Assembly: GCA_027064745.1 (NCBI GenBank)
Contig: JAMOPD010000063.1
Coordinates: forward strand, 1-19,691
Reading direction: 5' to 3'
From: Thermococcaceae archaeon
GTDB lineage: Archaea > Methanobacteriota_B > Thermococci > Thermococcales > Thermococcaceae
DNA length: 19,691 nucleotides
Below, in pieces: positions 1-6,701 of the stretch (positions within the stretch are counted from its first letter, which is position 1; the number at the start of each line of letters is the position of its first letter). The notes under the pieces are model-generated. The model searched no databases. It had not been told where the DNA came from and worked only from the letters and a program-made list of their open reading frames with translations. The position numbers and the translations under genes were made by a program.

Positions 1-681
1 GAGCTTCTCTGCAACTTCCAAGGACTTGTGAACCATTGCGGCCGTTGCCACTATCGTCACGTCCTTTCCTTCCCTCTTCACGTCCGCCTCGCCGAGGGGT
101 ATCGAGTAAGGCTCCTCCGGAACCGGACCCTTAACCGCGTAGAGCCCCTTGTGCTCTATGAAGATTACCGGATCGTCGTCCTCTATCGCCGAGATCAGCA
201 ATCCCTTCGCATCGTAGGGAGTGGACGGCATGACAACCTTGAGCCCGGGCACGTGGATGAAGAGGGCATGGAGCGACTGAGAGTGCTGGGCAGCGGCTGA
301 AAAGCCGGCACCGCACGTTGTTCTGAGAACCATGGGTATCCTCGCCTTCCCGCCGAACATGTACCTCATCTTCGCGGCCTGGTTGTATATCTGGTCGTAG
401 GCGACTCCGAGGAAGTCTATGAACATCAGCTCCACGACCGGCCTCAGCAGACCCGTCGCCGCGGCGCCAACCGCGGTGCCCACGAAGCCGCTCTCCGCTA
501 TCGGCGTGTCCCTGACCCTCTCGGGCCCGTACTTCTCGTAGAGCCCAGCCGTCACCCCGTAGATTCCTCCGTAGAGTCCAACGTCCTCGCCCATCACGAC
601 GACCTTTTCATCCTTTCCCATCTCGTAGTCCAACGCTTCGTTGAGCGCCTGAGCGAAGGTTATCTCCCTCACCACTGCCAT
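1..681 (-). CDS. 2-oxoacid dehydrogenase E1 component, beta subunit (partial)
   Basis: This is the N-terminal 227 codons of a transketolase-like E1 beta subunit, running off the left edge. With E1 alpha it would form the thiamine-diphosphate-dependent, substrate-decarboxylating part of a cytoplasmic pyruvate, branched-chain 2-oxoacid or acetoin dehydrogenase complex. Visible family features are [17 protein letters not shown] at the start, [18 protein letters not shown], then [17 protein letters not shown], and a [19 protein letters not shown] block. The ATG at 679-681 lies inside the end of E1 alpha (13-bp overlap), so the two are translationally coupled. GC content is high: a hand count of 421-480 gives 44 of 60, unlike the E2 genes across the divergent promoter. 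The exact substrate cannot be read from the sequence. Confidence 0.93.
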   Translation of the reverse strand, partial: MAVVREITFAQALNEALDYEMGKDEKVVVMGEDVGLYGGIYGVTAGLYEKYGPERVRDTPIAESGFVGTAVGAAATGLLRPVVELMFIDFLGVAYDQIYNQAAKMRYMFGGKARIPMVLRTTCGAGFSAAAQHSQSLHALFIHVPGLKVVMPSTPYDAKGLLISAIEDDDPVIFIEHKGLYAVKGPVPEEPYSIPLGEADVKREGKDVTIVATAAMVHKSLEVAEKL

Positions 682-1673
682 ACGAGCACCCCCTTGGTGG
701 GCGTGGAGAAGACGTCTTCAAGGAGCTCCTCCTTCGACGGCCACGGGCTTTCTTCAGCGAACTTAACTGCCTCCTCGATTTCCTTCCGGGCCTTCTCCCA
801 GATTGCATCCAGCTCTTCCTTGGTGGCTACCCCCTTGGCGAGAAGCTTCTCCTCGAAGAGCTTTATCGGGTCCTTGTTCTTCTTCCACCACTCTATTTCC
901 TCCTTTGACCTGTAGACCTGCGGGTCGCCCTCAAAATGGCCCCTGAACCTGTAGGTTTTGGCCTCTATCAGGGTGGGTCCCTCACCCCTTCTGGCGCGTT
1001 CGATGGCCTCCTTGGCGACCTCATAGACCGCCAAAACGTCCTGTCCGTCAACGCTTACACCGGGGATTCCATAGGCCTTGGCCCTCTCGGCCACGCTCTT
1101 TATCGTCTGCTGTTTGTCGTAGGAGAGGGATATCTGGTACTGGTTGTTCTCACAGACGAATACAACGGGCAGCTTCCAGATGGCGGCGAGGTTTATTCCC
1201 TCGTGGAAGTTCTGCTGGTTCGAGGCACCGTCACCGAAGAAGGCAACGGCGACGTTATCGAGGCCGTTGAGCTTTATTCCCAGGCCAGCTCCTACCGCGT
1301 GGGGAATGCCGCCCCCAACTATGCCGTTGGCCCCCAGCTCACCGACGTCGAGGTCGGCTATGTGCATCGAACCGCCCTTTCCCTTTCCGCTTCCGGTCTT
1401 CTTTCCGAACAGCTCGGCCATCGAGGCCTTCACGTCTCCACCCTTGGATATGTAGTGGCCGTGCCCCCTGTGGGTGCTCGTTATGAAGTCCTCCCTCCGG
1501 AGGTTGGCCATCACGCCGACGGCGACGGCCTCTTCCCCGACGTATAGGTGTACAAAGCCAGGTATCTTGCCCTGGGCGAAGAGCTCAGCAACCCTCTCCT
1601 CGTGAACCCTTATCCTTACCATGGTCTCGTACATCCACAGCAGGGTTTCCCTAGGTATTTCCTCAACCGGCAT
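669..1673 (-). CDS. 2-oxoacid dehydrogenase E1 component, alpha subunit
   Basis: The product has 334 residues, the normal length for an E1 alpha subunit of the PdhA/AcoA/BkdA type. The thiamine-diphosphate motif starts with GDG at residues 147-149 and ends with NN at 176-177. Other family blocks are [15 protein letters not shown] (39-53), [12 protein letters not shown] (67-78) and [13 protein letters not shown] in the C-terminal third. The ATG at 1673 follows a strong ribosome binding site, AAAGGAGGAGATAAC. The gene overlaps E1 beta by 13 bp and diverges from the lipoyl/E2 operon. Thermococcales normally oxidise 2-oxoacids with ferredoxin oxidoreductases, so a lipoyl-type E1 is notable. The presence of AcoX nearby hints at an acetoin-dehydrogenase-like role, but this is inference. 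Confidence 0.95.
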   Translation of the reverse strand: MPVEEIPRETLLWMYETMVRIRVHEERVAELFAQGKIPGFVHLYVGEEAVAVGVMANLRREDFITSTHRGHGHYISKGGDVKASMAELFGKKTGSGKGKGGSMHIADLDVGELGANGIVGGGIPHAVGAGLGIKLNGLDNVAVAFFGDGASNQQNFHEGINLAAIWKLPVVFVCENNQYQISLSYDKQQTIKSVAERAKAYGIPGVSVDGQDVLAVYEVAKEAIERARRGEGPTLIEAKTYRFRGHFEGDPQVYRSKEEIEWWKKNKDPIKLFEEKLLAKGVATKEELDAIWEKARKEIEEAVKFAEESPWPSKEELLEDVFSTPTKGVLVWQW

Positions 1674-1837
1674 GTTATCTCCTCCTTTCCAATATACATG
1701 ATTCTATCTTTTTTTATTTTTTCCAAAATAGATTTGACTTACATACCAATCTACAAAAACTAGTATATACATATTTCGCAAGCGTTATATATTGATTCAA
1801 CTATTAATGCTTAGAATGATAATGTGGGGGAGAGAAC
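1674..1837. promoter_or_regulatory. Divergent promoter region, E1 alpha (minus) and lipoyl/E2 operon (plus)
   Basis: This AT-rich gap of 164 bp separates divergent genes. On the plus strand a TATA-like TTATATAT at 1785-1792 would place the transcript start near 1815, followed by a purine-rich binding site (GTGGGGGAGAGAAC) before the ATG at 1838. On the minus strand a candidate A/T-rich TATA element lies near 1708-1722, upstream of the AAAGGAGG site of E1 alpha. Start sites are inferred from spacing only. Confidence 0.6.
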
Positions 1838-2083
1838 ATGAAAAGAGTAAATATAATTATGCCCAAGTTTGGAATGACCATGAAAAAGGGCACTATAGTT
1901 GAATGGAAAAAGAAAGAAGGGGAAAGAGTAGAGAAAGAGGAAACGATTGCCATTGTGGAATCTGAGAAGATAACAGGAGAAGTTAAGGCTCCAGCATCGG
2001 GTACCCTTGTGGAGGTTCTTCATGACGTAGGGGATGAAGTTCCCGTGGGAGAACCCATCGCAATAATTGAAACAGAAGAGTGA
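1838..2083 (+). CDS. Free-standing lipoyl-domain protein (E2 lipoyl domain)
   Basis: The product has only 81 residues and is a complete biotinyl/lipoyl-domain fold with nothing attached. It begins [15 protein letters not shown], as E2 lipoyl domains do. The modified lysine is expected at K44 in [13 protein letters not shown], a lipoyl-type hairpin rather than the EAMKM type of biotin carriers. It ends [13 protein letters not shown]. It would be the swinging-arm acyl carrier between E1 and the E2 active site. In most complexes this domain is fused to E2; here it is its own gene directly ahead of the catalytic E2 gene, and the stop codon overlaps the next gene's ribosome binding region. A lipoate-protein ligase gene lies about 2.2 kb downstream. 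A glycine-cleavage H protein is unlikely, since those are longer. Confidence 0.9.
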   Translation: MKRVNIIMPKFGMTMKKGTIVEWKKKEGERVEKEETIAIVESEKITGEVKAPASGTLVEVLHDVGDEVPVGEPIAIIETEE

Positions 2084-2088
2084 TTTTT

Positions 2089-2907
2089 ATGGTCAGTGAG
2101 GAGGTTAGGTTGATTGCGGGGCAGTACGAGATAGACCTCTCGAGGATTAAGGGTTCTGGGCCAAATGGGGAGGTTACTCTTGAGGATCTTGAAGGATACA
2201 TTAAAGAGCGTTTCTATCCGAAGGTTCTGAGGGAGGTTAAGCTAATTGGGGTTAGGAAGGTGATAGCGGGGAGGCTCTCCAAAAGTTATAGAGAAGCTGT
2301 TCACGTAACCTTGAACATGGAGGTGGGGATGGATAAGCTTATGAGGATGAGAGAATCTCTGGCTGAAAAGCTTGGGAGGAAGCCTTCTTACACGGTTTTA
2401 ATGCTGAAGTGTGTTGCAAAGGCTATTAGGGACTTCATAGACGTGAACGCAACGATGGATGAGGATAAGATAACGGTTTACGAAGACATTAATATAAACG
2501 TGGCCGTTGATAGTCCGGTAGGCTTGGTAACTCCTGTCATAAGAAAGGTTGATGAGAAGAGTCTTGAGGAGCTTCTTGATGAGTACTCTGACCTCGTGGA
2601 GAGGGCTAAGAAGGGCTTCTTGAAGGAGAAGGATTTCGTGGGTGGGACGTTTACCCTCACGAATCTTGGAATGTTTGGTGTTGAATCCTTTACTCCCATA
2701 ATAAATCCCCCTCAAATTGCAATACTGGGAGTGAATAGGATTGTTGAGAAGCCGGTTGTGAGGAATGGGAGGATTGAAAAGGCGCATGTGATGACACTAT
2801 CCTTGAGCTTTGATCACAGGGCAATAGATGGCGCCCCAGCAGCAAAATTCCTAAAAAGAATAAAACACTACATAGAAAACCCAAAGGAAGTGTTTAAAGA
2901 TGAATGA
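2089..2907 (+). CDS. 2-oxoacid dehydrogenase E2 acyltransferase lacking a lipoyl domain
   Basis: This is a dihydrolipoamide acyltransferase of 272 residues. A peripheral-subunit-binding-like segment comes first (about residues 2-38, with ISLSRIKGSGPNGEV-like sequence DLSRIKGSGPNGEVTLEDL). The CoA-dependent acyltransferase core follows, with GGTFTLTNLGMFGVESF and the catalytic DHRAIDG signature (His about 243, Asp about 247). There is no lipoyl domain; the preceding gene supplies one. I prefer the ATG at 2089 over the in-frame GTG at 2080 because AGAGTGAT, a good match to the anti-16S sequence, sits 4 nt before the ATG and contains that GTG. The gene overlaps the next one by 8 bp. Codon use and GC content match the rest of the window, unlike the E1 genes. 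Confidence 0.93.
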   Translation: MVSEEVRLIAGQYEIDLSRIKGSGPNGEVTLEDLEGYIKERFYPKVLREVKLIGVRKVIAGRLSKSYREAVHVTLNMEVGMDKLMRMRESLAEKLGRKPSYTVLMLKCVAKAIRDFIDVNATMDEDKITVYEDININVAVDSPVGLVTPVIRKVDEKSLEELLDEYSDLVERAKKGFLKEKDFVGGTFTLTNLGMFGVESFTPIINPPQIAILGVNRIVEKPVVRNGRIEKAHVMTLSLSFDHRAIDGAPAAKFLKRIKHYIENPKEVFKDE

Positions 2908-3277
2908 ATGGAAGCGCTATCTCATAGAAATAGGGATGGGGGTTGATCAGCATGGACAGAACCCCACAAAAGCCTCTGTTAAAGCTGTTAGGGATGCAAT
3001 AACCAGGGTCTGCACGGTCGGTCTTCTGGAGCTCTTTGAGCTTGATTTTGAGAGGGATGTGAAAGCGGAGATTATAATCGGAGTCCCCTATCCTGAAAAT
3101 GTGAATGTTGATGAGGTTAAAAACGCGATTCCGATACCATGTGAAAAAGTTGTTAGAACTGTTGAAGGGGGTTTAAAAGGTCCAGGCATAGCCCTTGAAG
3201 AGTTCGGAGATAAGACAAACGAAATGATTGTAGCCATAGCCTTTATAACACTCTATATCAGGAGAGGAAAGAAATGA
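2900..3277 (+). CDS. Lin0512 family protein, function unknown
   Basis: The product has 125 residues and resembles the Lin0512 family of conserved hypothetical proteins. Family-like blocks are IEIGMGVDQHGQNPTKASVKAVRDAI near the N-terminus (split here as IEIGMGVDQHGQ and TKASVKAVRDAI) and the VRTVEGGLKGPGIALEEFGD region. No signal peptide or membrane segment is visible. It starts inside the end of the E2 gene (8-bp overlap) and shares an ATGA with the following AcoX-like gene, so it is made as part of the same operon. Its place between E2 and AcoX suggests a job tied to the complex, perhaps in cofactor or substrate handling, but no catalytic motif is recognised. Family assignment is from memory of the motif. 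Confidence 0.8.
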   Translation: MNEWKRYLIEIGMGVDQHGQNPTKASVKAVRDAITRVCTVGLLELFELDFERDVKAEIIIGVPYPENVNVDEVKNAIPIPCEKVVRTVEGGLKGPGIALEEFGDKTNEMIVAIAFITLYIRRGKK

Positions 3278-4254
3278 AAAGGGCAACTGTTGGAATAATA
3301 GCAAATCCAGAATCTGGCAGGGATATAAGACGGCTAGTTGCTCACGCGAGTGTTTTCGATAACATGGAGAAGGTTAACATAGTCGAAAGGCTCCTCCTTA
3401 TACTTCAGGATCTTGGGGTTGAGAAAGTAATTGCGATGCCAGAGACATTTGGTATAGTCCCAGGAGCAGTAAATGCCATTGAAGATCATCTCACCATGGA
3501 TGTTGAAATGCTTCCCATGAGAATATTCGGAGACTGGAGGGATACATACAACGCTACCAAAGCAATGAAAGATGAAGTGAGCGCTATAGTTGTTATTGGG
3601 GGCGATGGAACCAACAGAATCGTTGCTAAAGCCTGCGGCAATACCCCTATAATGCCAATATCTACCGGTACCAATAATGTTTTCCCATATATGGTAGAAG
3701 CCACCATAGCGGGTGAAGCAACAGCTGCGATAGTACGAGGGGTTGTGAAGCCTGAGGAAGGTACGTACAAAGCCAAGAGAGTTGAACTCTTTGAGGATGG
3801 TAGTTTGAAGGATATAGCACTCATAGATGCCGTGGCGACTGTTCATTCCTTCGTGGGTTCAAAAGCTGTCTGGAAGCCTGAATACCTACGGGAAATCGTG
3901 GTGAGTAAGTGTTCTCCTTTCAATATCGGATTGAGTGCTATAGCAGGGATTCTAAGGGAAATTGAAGAGGATGAAGATTTAGGTTTGTACATTGAGCTTG
4001 GTGGGGGTAGGATCATAAAAGCCCCTATAGCTCCCGGCATCTTCAGGAAGGTTAGGATAAAAAGTTTCAGGGAGTTAAAACTTGGAGAGGAAATCCCGAT
4101 AAAAACCTCTCCCTCTCTTTTTGCCTTAGATGGCGAGAGGGAAGTTGAGATAAGTGGTGAGATAACAGCAAAGATTACGAGAAATGGCCCCCGAGTGATA
4201 GATTACAGGAAAACCCTAAAGCTTGCGGCTGAGAGAGGTTTCTTCGAAGATTAG
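3274..4254 (+). CDS. AcoX-like protein of the NAD kinase superfamily
   Basis: The product has 326 residues and looks like an ATP-NAD kinase/AcoX family member. It opens with TVGIIANPESGRDIRRL (residues 5-21), carries the GGDGTN nucleotide-binding motif at 109-114, then STGTNNVFP at 130-138. The C-terminal half is beta-rich, with APGIFRKVRIKSF and LFALDGEREVEI as in the diacylglycerol/NAD kinase fold. AcoX proteins are encoded in bacterial acetoin-dehydrogenase clusters, where their role is unsettled. It is the last gene of the lipoyl/E2 operon, sharing ATGA with the preceding gene. Its stop codon overlaps the stop of the convergent lipoate ligase gene by 3-4 bases. A true NAD kinase is less likely given the cluster and the N-terminal sequence. 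Confidence 0.88.
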   Translation: MKRATVGIIANPESGRDIRRLVAHASVFDNMEKVNIVERLLLILQDLGVEKVIAMPETFGIVPGAVNAIEDHLTMDVEMLPMRIFGDWRDTYNATKAMKDEVSAIVVIGGDGTNRIVAKACGNTPIMPISTGTNNVFPYMVEATIAGEATAAIVRGVVKPEEGTYKAKRVELFEDGSLKDIALIDAVATVHSFVGSKAVWKPEYLREIVVSKCSPFNIGLSAIAGILREIEEDEDLGLYIELGGGRIIKAPIAPGIFRKVRIKSFRELKLGEEIPIKTSPSLFALDGEREVEISGEITAKITRNGPRVIDYRKTLKLAAERGFFED

Positions 4255-5039
4255 CTGAGGATTTCATTTATTTCCTCTTCAAGCTTGGTTTTAGTTTTTA
4301 GTAACTTTTCCATGTTCCAATCTCTTCTGGAGTATTTCTCCTTATAAAGCATTCTGGTGATTTCAATCTCTTTTTTCGTGGGTTCTTCGAAATGATATCT
4401 CAATGACAGGACTTTTGAGTATCCATGAATCAATGTAGAAACTATGTCATTATATTCAACATCAATGAACTCCGTTAGGTTCGCTACCTTATACTTAACG
4501 GGGTCTATTGAGGGCTTAATATTCTGAGGTATCCTGAGCAATGACTTAAGCTTCTTTAAGTTGGCGTTTATCAGAATCGATCCGTGAAGGAACAGCACAC
4601 CCCATTTTATGCTTCCTGCAGTTCCAGAAATCTTTTTTCCTCCAAAGACAATATCACTGGTGTTCCTGAGTTCTGCCTCTATTCCCAGTTTCTTCAGAGC
4701 GTCAAGAGTCCCTTTCAGTAGAGTACCGTAAAGATAGGAAATTGGAAATTTCACGTCTCTTTTTAATACTATCGAATAATTTATGCAACCTTTGTCATGG
4801 TAAACAGTTCCTCCGCCTGTGAAACGCCTTATTATTGGAAACCCCTCTTTTTCAGCCTTTGACAGATTAACATCCTCCTCTGGGTCTCTAAAATATCCCA
4901 AAACAATAGCCTTATCGTTGACCCATATTCTCAACGTGTCTGGAATCAAATCTTTTGCCCTTACCCTTGCCAAGCTCTCTTCAAATGCCAAGTTAAAGTG
5001 GGGATCAGGATGTTCAAAGGTTAAAACTCTCAAATGCAT
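4251..5039 (-). CDS. lplA: Lipoate-protein ligase A family protein
   Basis: The product has 262 residues and would attach lipoate to lipoyl domains through a lipoyl-AMP intermediate. Family signatures are RVLTFEHPDPHFNLAFEES at the N-terminus, RRFTGGGTVYHD, and FGGKKISGTAGS, whose lysine contacts the lipoyl-adenylate. It ends with a YSRRDWN motif and a charged helix, and it lacks the extra C-terminal domain of bacterial LplA; in Thermoplasma that part is a separate protein. The obvious substrate is the lipoyl protein at 1838. I choose ATG 5039 over an in-frame GTG at 5060, because a TATA box at 5063-5070 lies about 27 nt before the ATG, which fits a leaderless mRNA and leaves no room for the GTG. 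Confidence 0.9.
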   Translation of the reverse strand: MHLRVLTFEHPDPHFNLAFEESLARVRAKDLIPDTLRIWVNDKAIVLGYFRDPEEDVNLSKAEKEGFPIIRRFTGGGTVYHDKGCINYSIVLKRDVKFPISYLYGTLLKGTLDALKKLGIEAELRNTSDIVFGGKKISGTAGSIKWGVLFLHGSILINANLKKLKSLLRIPQNIKPSIDPVKYKVANLTEFIDVEYNDIVSTLIHGYSKVLSLRYHFEEPTKKEIEITRMLYKEKYSRRDWNMEKLLKTKTKLEEEINEILS

Positions 5040-5062
5040 GATTAAATTTATGAAGTCCACTG

Positions 5063-5070
5063 ATTATAAA
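5063..5070 (-). promoter_or_regulatory. TATA box of the lipoate ligase gene (leaderless start)
   Basis: On the minus strand the sequence reads TTTATAAT, centred about 27 nt before the ATG at 5039. This is the normal archaeal distance from TATA box to transcript start, so the mRNA would begin at or next to the start codon. No ribosome binding site precedes the ATG, which agrees. Confidence 0.6.
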
Positions 5071-5080
5071 TTTAGTTGTA

Positions 5081-5148
5081 ACCGCGATGATGAGAAAGCA
5101 CCTCCACTGAAAGTTGAAAGATGAGGAGACGCCCACGGGCGGAGCGGT
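5081..5148 (+). ncRNA. Candidate archaeal C/D box sRNA
   Basis: All elements of a C/D box guide RNA appear in order. A 5' stem arm ACCGC (5081-5085) is followed by box C ATGATGA (5087-5093) and a 13-nt guide. Box D' CTGA (5107-5110) and 10 nt follow, then box C' ATGAGGA (5121-5127, one mismatch) and a 12-nt guide. A box D position CGGA (5140-5143, one mismatch to CTGA) precedes the 3' arm GCGGT (5144-5148), which pairs perfectly with the 5' arm. Spacings match archaeal sRNAs that direct 2'-O-methylation of rRNA or tRNA. The guides are GC-rich inside an AT-rich gap. Predicted targets, by complementarity, are TGGAGGTGCTT and CCCGTGGGCGTC. The non-canonical D box is the main doubt. Confidence 0.55.
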
Positions 5149-6338
5149 CATTTCATGTCCTCCACATGGAGAAACAGACATTTCAGGTATTCTGTATCTT
5201 TGGAGGCCATAAGTATGGGATGATCAGGCGCCTGAACACGATAAGGCTCTACCAGCCTAAGGAACTTCTTTGCCTTGGCAGCGGCTGCAATAATCATGTC
5301 CTTGAAGGTCTGCATGTCCACATGCTGGGAACAGGAGCATGTGACTAGGAGCCCTCCTTCCCTGACGAGCTTCATGCCAGCCTGATTTACATTGAAGTAT
5401 GCCCTCAGACCACGCTTTAGATCTTTCTCATGCTGGACAAAAGCTGGTGGGTCAATAATAACGACATCAAACTTCTCTCCGTTCTTTGTCATCTCCTCCA
5501 TCACGGGAAATGCTGAACCCACTATGAACTCCATCCTGTCCTCAACGCCGTTAAGCTTGGCATTTTCCTTTGCCATCTCAATGGCCTGAGGTGATTTATC
5601 AACGGCTATAACTTTCTCAGCTCCCGCTACAGCAGCATGGATTGCGAAGCCACCAGTGTATGTGAACACATCCAGAACCCTGTAGCCGGGTTTGATGTAC
5701 TTTTCTAAAGCAATACGGTTCTCACGTTGGTCGAGGAAAAAACCTGTCTTCTGTCCTCGCATATCTACAATGAATTTAGCCTTGCCTTCTTCAATTATAG
5801 TCCTATACTTCTCCTTACCAAGGAGAACGCGTTCAATCTCCGGCAAACCCTCTCTCCTCCTTGAACGACCGGTGTTCTTCTCAAAGACTGTTTCAATTTC
5901 AGGTTCTGCCCCTATTATTGCCTCTGCAACAGTGAATTTGAATCTCTCCATGCCAGCACTTGAGATTTGAAGGGAAGCTATTTCGTTAAAGCGATCGACT
6001 ATAAGACCAGGCAGATAATCTGCTTCACCATAGACCATTCTGTAGGCTTTTTTATATCCCAGAAACTTCTTTCTGTATTCGTTTGCTTTCTTTATTCTCT
6101 CCCTGAAGAGTTCCTTAGTAATTTTGGTATCCTTGTCCTTTGTGAGCAGGCGCACCATTATATTCGAGTTCGGATTGGCAAAGCCTTTTCCTAAGAATTT
6201 CTTTCCTCTGGAATACACCTCAACTATATCCCCAGGTTTAATCTCGCCTTCAGTCCTTATTACACCTTTTTTGAAGATTATCATAGCTCCTTTTTCAATT
6301 GCTCTCACAGCTTGAGCATCAACATAAACCTTTGCCAT
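5148..6338 (-). CDS. RlmI/PH1915-like rRNA (cytosine-C5) methyltransferase
   Basis: The product has 396 residues and matches the PUA-domain class I methyltransferase family of E. coli RlmI and Pyrococcus PH1915. An N-terminal PUA domain (about 1-75) includes IKPGDIVEVYSRGKKFLGKG. A central domain (about 76-200) has YGEADYLPGLIVDRF and GQKTGFFLDQR. The SAM-binding Rossmann fold has VLDVFTYTGGFAIHAA (221-236), IIDPPAF (294-300) and CSCSQH (334-339), whose cysteines are expected to act in C5 methylation of cytosine in rRNA. The ATG at 6338 is preceded by GGGTGAGAGG, and a TATA-like GGTTAAATAC on the minus strand (6369-6378) lies at suitable distance. Length is that of the family. The exact target nucleotide cannot be inferred. 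Confidence 0.92.
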   Translation of the reverse strand: MAKVYVDAQAVRAIEKGAMIIFKKGVIRTEGEIKPGDIVEVYSRGKKFLGKGFANPNSNIMVRLLTKDKDTKITKELFRERIKKANEYRKKFLGYKKAYRMVYGEADYLPGLIVDRFNEIASLQISSAGMERFKFTVAEAIIGAEPEIETVFEKNTGRSRRREGLPEIERVLLGKEKYRTIIEEGKAKFIVDMRGQKTGFFLDQRENRIALEKYIKPGYRVLDVFTYTGGFAIHAAVAGAEKVIAVDKSPQAIEMAKENAKLNGVEDRMEFIVGSAFPVMEEMTKNGEKFDVVIIDPPAFVQHEKDLKRGLRAYFNVNQAGMKLVREGGLLVTCSCSQHVDMQTFKDMIIAAAAKAKKFLRLVEPYRVQAPDHPILMASKDTEYLKCLFLHVEDMK

Positions 6339-6390
6339 CCTCTCACCCTTCTCAGATTTGGTCGATATGTATTTAACCTTTGGCTTCTCA

Positions 6391-6460
6391 GGTGAGTTCT
6401 ATGAACTTGAATGAAAGATACGATACCGTTATGAATTTGCTTATTATCAGTTCTATTTAA
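6391..6460 (+). pseudogene. Possible remnant of a gene start, related to the gene at 9354
   Basis: The 19 bases at 6391-6409 (ribosome binding site, ATG and first codons) are identical to the minus-strand start of the gene at 9354. The similarity extends upstream as a shared TATTTAAC and TTGGC block (6369-6384 versus 9380-9395). The frame from ATG 6401 stops after 19 codons (MNLNERYDTVM..., ending at 6460) and does not resemble the other gene beyond MNL. I read it as the stub of a duplicated promoter/start, not as a functional gene. Confidence 0.3.
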
Positions 6461-6497
6461 CATTGAGGACTATCTTTTGCCTTGCCTTTAACAGTGC

Positions 6498-6559
6498 GGT
6501 ACTCTCAGGATAGGTTAGACAGCCCGTCAGGCACCCCCACAGGTTATCCTGACAGTATG
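6498..6559 (-). mobile_element. MITE-like palindromic element, copy A1
   Basis: This 62-bp element is nearly identical, in inverse orientation, to the copy at 9413-9475, including a GACAGCCCGTCAGGC core. Its right terminus CCTGACAGTATG is intact; its left terminus GGTACTCTCAGG is degraded relative to CATACTGTCAGG. It encodes nothing. The 8-mers beside it differ (AACAGTGC at 6490-6497 and CAGAGTTT at 6560-6567), so it does not carry its own target duplication. Each 8-mer instead matches one flank of the inverted copy. Confidence 0.8.
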
Positions 6560-6567
6560 CAGAGTTT

Positions 6568-6654
6568 CATACTGTCAAGATAACCCGTGAGAATACCTGA
6601 TAATAAATCCGGTATGAGCATTAAGCGGGCCCTCTAACTTATCCTGACAGTATG
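6568..6654 (+). mobile_element. MITE-like palindromic element, copy A2, with perfect 8-bp target duplication
   Basis: This is the longest copy, 87 bp. Its ends are CATACTGTCAAGATA and TATCCTGACAGTATG, a 15-bp terminal inverted repeat with one mismatch. The direct repeat CAGAGTTT sits exactly at both borders (6560-6567 and 6655-6662). Inside, CCCG/CGGG and ATACC/GGTAT can extend the hairpin. It shares ATAATAAATCC with the copy at 17455. It lies immediately upstream of the OB-fold gene's promoter. Confidence 0.82.
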
Positions 6655-6670
6655 CAGAGTTTAATCGAAA

Positions 6671-6680
6671 GGTTTTTAAG
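6671..6680 (+). promoter_or_regulatory. TATA box of the OB-fold gene (leaderless start)
   Basis: GGTTTTTAAG preceded by GAAA forms a BRE/TATA pair centred about 26 nt before the ATG at 6702. No ribosome binding site is seen before that ATG, so a leaderless transcript is likely. The A2 element and its target duplication end only 8 bp upstream of this box. Confidence 0.55.
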
Positions 6681-6701
6681 TTCTCATGATTACTAACTAT
6701 C

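Larger units (their letters stand above)
6339..6701. other. Divergent intergenic region with two MITE-like elements
   Basis: This 363-bp stretch separates the methyltransferase gene (minus) from the OB-fold gene (plus). It holds the methyltransferase promoter (TATA near 6369-6378), a 19-bp match to the start region of the small gene at 9354, a very short open frame at 6401-6460, two neighbouring palindromic elements (6498-6559 and 6568-6654), and the promoter of the OB-fold gene at 6671-6680. No longer coding sequence is supported. Confidence 0.75.

Noticed and set aside
936-1547. A 203-codon plus-strand open frame antisense to E1 alpha
   Set aside because: It lies wholly inside a well-supported gene, shows no recognisable motif or ribosome binding site, and is explained by the high GC content there.
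3334-3846. A 170-codon minus-strand open frame antisense to the AcoX-like gene
   Set aside because: The opposite strand has clear NAD-kinase-type motifs; the antisense translation is low-complexity and without family features.
5130-5141. GC-rich CGCCC-AC-GGGCG stem as a terminator of the methyltransferase gene
   Set aside because: The loop of two bases is too short, there is no following T run on the minus strand, and the bases fit better as the second guide of the candidate C/D sRNA.
6498-6654. The repeats at 6498-6654 as a small CRISPR array
   Set aside because: Only two units, different lengths and cores, with terminal inverted repeats and target duplications; no regular spacers and no cas genes.
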